A stretch of DNA of 8,231 nucleotides from an uncultured Verrucomicrobiota bacterium. Lineage in GTDB: Bacteria; Verrucomicrobiota; Verrucomicrobiia; Limisphaerales; UBA9464. A program made the position numbers and the translations under genes. Positions 6,228-8,231 of this stretch are shown here, piece after piece; the first letter of the stretch is position 1; every line of letters starts with the position of its first letter. The notes beneath the pieces were generated by a model. That model was not told where the DNA came from and made no database searches. It saw only the letters and a program-made list of their open reading frames with translations. The stretch spans positions 1 through 8,231 of the forward strand of contig CAIPFS010000673.1 in assembly GCA_903864375.1 (NCBI GenBank), written 5' to 3'.

Positions 6228-6961
6228 AACTGACCCAACTGGTCTCCGACCGACCGCCCTACTACACCGCCTTCCTATTGGTCGGTCTCATTGGAGGCCT
6301 GCTGTACTGGCAACGGGCGGCCAAACGCGACGGGCGATTGATGGGCATATACCTGGGTGCGGTGCTGGGCATGTTCCTGGGAGCAAAGGCGGTCTATCTC
6401 GCTGCCCAGGGATGGAGTGACTGGCCATTGCCCGACCGCTGGGTCCGTTTGGTGGTGGGGCGCTCGGTGCTCGGTGCATTATTGGGAGGCTATATCGGCG
6501 TCGAATGGGCCAAACGAGCCTCAAAGTACCCGTTTGCCACCGGTGACCGTTTTGCCTTGATCGTCCCGATCAGTCTCGTGCTGGGGAGAGTCGGTTGCCT
6601 GTTGAACGGCTGCTGTCTGGGGGTGGTTTGTGATGCTCCACACTGGTGGACATGGAATGATTTTGCGGGACACCCCCGCTGGCCGGCACCCCTGGTCGAA
6701 CTCTTGTTCAACCTTGTCGCCATCGGCGTCTTTTGGCTCCTGAGAAGAACCCACCGGCTTGCCGGGCAGCATTTTCATCTGTATCTGATCGTTTACGGAC
6801 TCTTTCGAATGGCCCATGAACCGCTGCGGGACACACCAAAAACCTCCGGCGGCTGGTCCGGTTACCAGGTCGCTGCCGGGGTTCTGGTGCTGTTCGGTGC
6901 CTTCCGATTCTGGCAGCGTCAACATCGTCCACCGCCCCAGCCTTCATCCCCAATCGCATGA
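6224..6961 (+). CDS. Lgt-like integral membrane protein (divergent prolipoprotein diacylglyceryl transferase family)
   Basis: The 245-residue protein has about seven hydrophobic segments (near 14-28, 42-62, 76-95, 108-128, 155-173, 184-197, 214-230) and Lgt-family signatures. LVLGRVGCLLNGCCLG (118-133) corresponds to the Lgt signature around GR..N..NGE, and LIVYGLFRMAHEPLR (188-202) to the YGxxR...E..R motif. R122, N128, Y191 and R195 are kept. The Glu following the NG is replaced by Cys, and the His of the HGG motif in true Lgt is absent where GALLGGYIG occurs. It is therefore probably not the housekeeping Lgt but a paralogue moving lipid or phospholipid-derived groups to another acceptor (inference). 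It starts with GTG at 6224, overlapping the radical SAM stop, and its TGA overlaps the ATG of the next gene, so the three are translationally coupled. The tail (231-245) is Pro-rich and probably outside the fold. A relic of its 3' part recurs at 7427-7505. Confidence 0.85.
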   Translation: MKLTQLVSDRPPYYTAFLLVGLIGGLLYWQRAAKRDGRLMGIYLGAVLGMFLGAKAVYLAAQGWSDWPLPDRWVRLVVGRSVLGALLGGYIGVEWAKRASKYPFATGDRFALIVPISLVLGRVGCLLNGCCLGVVCDAPHWWTWNDFAGHPRWPAPLVELLFNLVAIGVFWLLRRTHRLAGQHFHLYLIVYGLFRMAHEPLRDTPKTSGGWSGYQVAAGVLVLFGAFRFWQRQHRPPPQPSSPIA

Positions 6962-7317
6962 ACTCTGACGAACCCCAGCCTGACGAACCGGAGGCTGTTG
7001 ATCCGGAAGATGCCGATCCTTCGGAATCGGCCCGGAAGTCCGCGAGGAACCATTGGTTTTTGTGGGGTGGCCTTCTTTTTAGTCCGGTGGTGGGTGTCCT
7101 CTTGGGAATTCTTGTCAAGGGTACATGGAGGCAATGGATACTTCCCTCTTGGTTGATCGGCACGGTGATCGCGGGCGGGGTAGCCGCCTGGGGATTGAGC
7201 GGCGTGACGGGCAAGACCCAAAGGCGTATTCTTTGGACTATCCTGATGATGCCTCTGACCATCTCGGTGGCGTTCATTGCAGGCGGTGCCTACATGTGTT
7301 GCGGAGCGTTGAGGTAG
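6958..7317 (+). CDS. Small membrane protein with acidic N-terminus (copy 1)
   Basis: I do not recognise a family. The 119-residue protein has a Pro/Asp/Glu-rich hydrophilic N-terminus (1-30), then three likely membrane helices at about 33-53, 61-83 and 91-112, ending MCCGALR. Between helices 2 and 3 is the basic linker SGVTGKTQRR, and there is no signal-peptide or lipobox pattern. The N-terminus is probably cytoplasmic given the acidic, Pro-rich composition, but topology is uncertain. Its ATG (6958-6960) overlaps the TGA of the Lgt-like gene, so it belongs to that operon and may be an accessory subunit or partner of the Lgt-like enzyme (inference from coupling only). A diverged paralogue lies at 7499-7855, which supports that both are real genes: LWGGLLF, VAAWG, GKTQ and RILWTILM are conserved between them. 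Confidence 0.8.
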   Translation: MNSDEPQPDEPEAVDPEDADPSESARKSARNHWFLWGGLLFSPVVGVLLGILVKGTWRQWILPSWLIGTVIAGGVAAWGLSGVTGKTQRRILWTILMMPLTISVAFIAGGAYMCCGALR

Positions 7318-7358
7318 GCTGAGTCCTCGGACCCGGCCGAATCGGCCATCGAAGTGGC

Positions 7359-7382
7359 AGCGGCTTGCTGCCGCTTTGGTTT
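7359..7382 (+). terminator. Possible weak intrinsic terminator after small membrane protein copy 1
   Basis: A 6-bp GC stem with a 5-base loop is followed by TTGGTTT, 42 bases past the stop of the first small gene. The T-run is interrupted by two G bases and the stem is short. An alternative pairing (GGCAG 7356-7360 with CTGCC 7368-7372) is equally possible, so this call is tentative. Confidence 0.25.
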
Positions 7383-7398
7383 CGGGTCCGCGGCCTGG

Positions 7399-7420
7399 GT
7401 AGGGTTCGAACCACCACGCC
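7399..7420 (+). repeat. Contracted fragment of the dispersed repeat
   Basis: GTAGGGTTCGAACCACCACG resembles the start (GTAGGG, 7981-7986) and later part (GTTCGAACCACG) of repeat copy 2 with the middle deleted. It lies just before the breakpoint of the lgt-like relic at 7427 and may have taken part in the duplication. Confidence 0.4.
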
Positions 7421-7426
7421 CCGGCG

Positions 7427-7505
7427 GAAGAACCCATCGGCTTGCCGGACAGCATTTTTATCTGTATCTGATGGCTTACGGATTCTTTTGAACGGCCCAT
7501 GAACC
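7427..7505 (+). pseudogene. Relic of the Lgt-like gene (3' fragment, nonsense-containing)
   Basis: These 79 bases align without gaps to 6744-6822 inside the Lgt-like gene at 71 of 79 positions (about 90%). In the ancestral frame they encode RTHRLAGQHFYLYLMAYGFF and then TGA at 7489-7491. The stop lies exactly where the parent has Arg195 (CGA), a residue of the conserved YGxxR motif. The match ends at the ATGAACC that forms the start of the second small membrane gene. No start or other domain is present, so it cannot make an enzyme. It is best explained as the left end of a duplicated operon segment. Confidence 0.85.
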
Positions 7506-7852
7506 CCGACGAACCCCAGCCTGATCAACCTGAGGCTGTTGAACCGGAAGATGCGGATTCCGACCGAACCCCCCCCAGAAACCAATGGTGTTTGTGGGGT
7601 GGACTTCTTTTCGCTCCGGTAGGCGGCTTGATTTGGAGAGTGATGGTTCTGAGACCTTTGGACGATGATTGGCTTACCTCTATAATTGTTCCTTGGTTGA
7701 TCATCACGGCATTCAGCGGAGTGGTAGCGGCGTGGGGATGGAGCGGGGTGGCGGGCAAGACCCAAAGCCGCATTCTTTGGACCATCCTGATGGCGCATCT
7801 GACCATTCCGGTGACGCTCATTGCTGCCGGTGCATCGATGTGCTGCGGCAGA
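7427..7852 (+). repeat. Partial tandem duplication of the lgt-like tail plus small membrane gene
   Basis: The unit corresponds to 6744-6822 joined to 6958-~7309, so the last 135 bases or so of the Lgt-like gene (about 6823-6957) are absent. The joining point carries ATGAAC in both parents (6816-6821 and 6958-6963), which points to a microhomology-mediated deletion. Similarity stops shortly after the shared TGCGG near both gene ends. Confidence 0.75.
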
Positions 7853-7855
7853 TGA
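7499..7855 (+). CDS. Small membrane protein with acidic N-terminus (copy 2)
   Basis: The 118-residue paralogue of the product of 6958-7317 shares about 55% of residues by eye. The N-terminus (17 of the first 20 identical) and the third helix (SRILWTILM, then MCCG) are well kept. The stretch between helix 1 and helix 2 (residues 43-64, WRVMVLRPLDDDWLTSII) is mostly different. Three membrane helices are predicted, at about 30-50, 60-82 and 92-112. The frame stayed open despite considerable divergence, which suggests selection rather than decay. Its original operon partner is broken: the start follows the TGA of the lgt-like relic by only 7 bases. Expression would need read-through from the operon or a new promoter. 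Function is unknown; a diverged accessory subunit is one possibility. Confidence 0.72.
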   Translation: MNPDEPQPDQPEAVEPEDADSDRTPPRNQWCLWGGLLFAPVGGLIWRVMVLRPLDDDWLTSIIVPWLIITAFSGVVAAWGWSGVAGKTQSRILWTILMAHLTIPVTLIAAGASMCCGR

Positions 7856-7950
7856 AGTTAGCCCGGTCACTGGATTCGGCAGAATGGGCCTGGCTTGGGC
7901 CGCCAGGGGCTCGACCGGAGCCTCACTCTGCAAATAGGTATGATCTTCAA

Positions 7951-7970
7951 TGAGTTACATTGATAACTCA
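7951..7970. other. AT-rich hairpin between converging genes
   Basis: TGAGTTA (7951-7957) pairs perfectly with TAACTCA (7964-7970) around CATTGA; AAAA follows on the plus strand, which is TTTT before the stem on the minus strand. An alternative pairing CAATG/CATTG overlaps it. Its position suggests a weak bidirectional terminator, but stem stability is low. Confidence 0.35.
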
Positions 7971-7980
7971 AAAGGCTGCG

Positions 7981-8065
7981 GTAGGGCGAACCTCCCGGTG
8001 AGCCGCGGCGGTTCGAACCACGCCCGTCACGCTTGGACGAAGTCAATAGGCCGTCCGCAGGACCG
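7981..8065 (+). repeat. Dispersed intergenic repeat, copy 2
   Basis: This ~85-base element starts GTAGGGCGA, contains GAGCCGCGGCGGTTCGAACC and ends with the 28-base block that matches 985-1012 with a single difference. It is followed by a second small GTCC-GCG-GGAC palindrome (8065-8075 region). It ends about 10 bases from the stop codon of a minus-strand gene; copy 1 has the same orientation relative to its minus-strand neighbour ileS. Confidence 0.75.
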
Positions 8066-8074
8066 TCCGCGGGA

Positions 8075-8231
8075 CTAGTGAATGTGCAGCGGCGACATGA
8101 AATACAACCGGCCGGGGGCCAGGTGCGGCATCATTTCCAATCCGCCCACCTCTACTTTCAGGGCCCGCGCATCCGATTTCGCAAAAAGCCGGGTCAGTCC
8201 AGCCCAGACCCGGGGCGGTTCATAGGTGACC
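8075..8231 (-). CDS. C-terminal fragment of an unrecognised protein
   Basis: The minus strand from 8231 to a TAG at 8075-8077 is open for 51 codons and runs off the window. It includes YEPPRVWAGLTRLFAKSD, ALKVEVGGLEMMPHLAPG and RLYFMSPLHIH at the very end. The amino acid composition looks like real coding sequence (alternating hydrophobic strand, VEVGGLEMMPHL), but I do not recognise a family. The stop is followed at once by dispersed repeat copy 2, which fits a gene boundary. Confidence 0.55.
   Translation of the reverse strand, partial: VTYEPPRVWAGLTRLFAKSDARALKVEVGGLEMMPHLAPGRLYFMSPLHIH

Larger units (their letters stand above)
7318..7426. other. Spacer between the two small membrane protein units
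   Basis: The spacer holds a GC-rich stem-loop, AGCGGC (7359-7364) with GCCGCT (7370-7375), followed by TTGGTTT, which could be a weak terminator for the upstream operon. It also holds a shortened repeat at 7399-7420, immediately before the lgt-like relic starts at 7427. No coding potential is apparent. Confidence 0.4.
7856..8074. other. Intergenic region between converging genes
   Basis: This gap separates the second small membrane gene from a converging minus-strand gene. It holds an AT-rich hairpin (7951-7970) and dispersed repeat copy 2 (7981-8065). I see no gene in it. Confidence 0.5.

Noticed and set aside
7402..7416. GGTTCGAACC, resembling a tRNA T-arm (also near 8010)
   Set aside because: No acceptor stem, D-arm or anticodon arm can be built around either copy. 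The sequence belongs to the dispersed repeat, although a tRNA-derived origin cannot be excluded.

Overview
The window is GC-rich apart from its first ~250 bases and carries bacterial genes on both strands. The genome is probably from the Verrucomicrobia/PVC neighbourhood. This is a tentative reading based on high GC, starts without clear Shine-Dalgarno sequences, and GC-rich intergenic repeat elements that resemble ones I associate with Limisphaerales-type genomes. No marker here proves it.

Left part, minus strand. Bases 1 to ~250 are AT-rich and encode an internal piece of a PorV-type outer membrane protein, a Bacteroidetes type IX secretion component. This piece is fused in mid-gene to a truncated universal stress protein (to 552) in GC-rich DNA, so the join at ~247-258 looks like an assembly chimera or other foreign join. 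A 571-base non-coding stretch (553-1123) holds hairpins and a dispersed repeat. It is followed by a complete isoleucyl-tRNA synthetase gene, ileS (1124-3970, minus).

Middle and right part, plus strand. After a divergent intergenic region (3971-4172) come a histidine phosphatase of the CobC/phosphoglycerate mutase type (4173-4790), a radical SAM protein resembling the tetraether-lipid-synthase (Tes/MJ0619) superfamily (4848-6227), an integral membrane Lgt-like protein that lacks several catalytic-signature residues of true Lgt (6224-6961), and a small three-helix membrane protein (6958-7317). The last three overlap by 4 bases at each boundary (GTGA, ATGA), so they are very likely translated as one coupled unit. 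Radical SAM lipid chemistry next to a divergent lipid-transfer membrane enzyme suggests a membrane-lipid or lipoprotein modification module. This is the most interesting system in the window, and its function is inferred.

Downstream, the end of the operon was partly duplicated. A 79-base relic of the lgt-like gene (7427-7505), about 90% identical to its source and interrupted by a stop at a key arginine codon, runs directly into a second, diverged copy of the small membrane protein (7499-7855). The fusion point is a 6-base microhomology at the ATG. The window ends with a second copy of the dispersed repeat (7981-8065) and the C-terminus of an unrecognised minus-strand gene (8075-8231).

Repeat fragments of one family recur in every large intergenic gap: 856-877 inverted, 927-1012, 3991-4010, 7399-7420 and 7981-8065.
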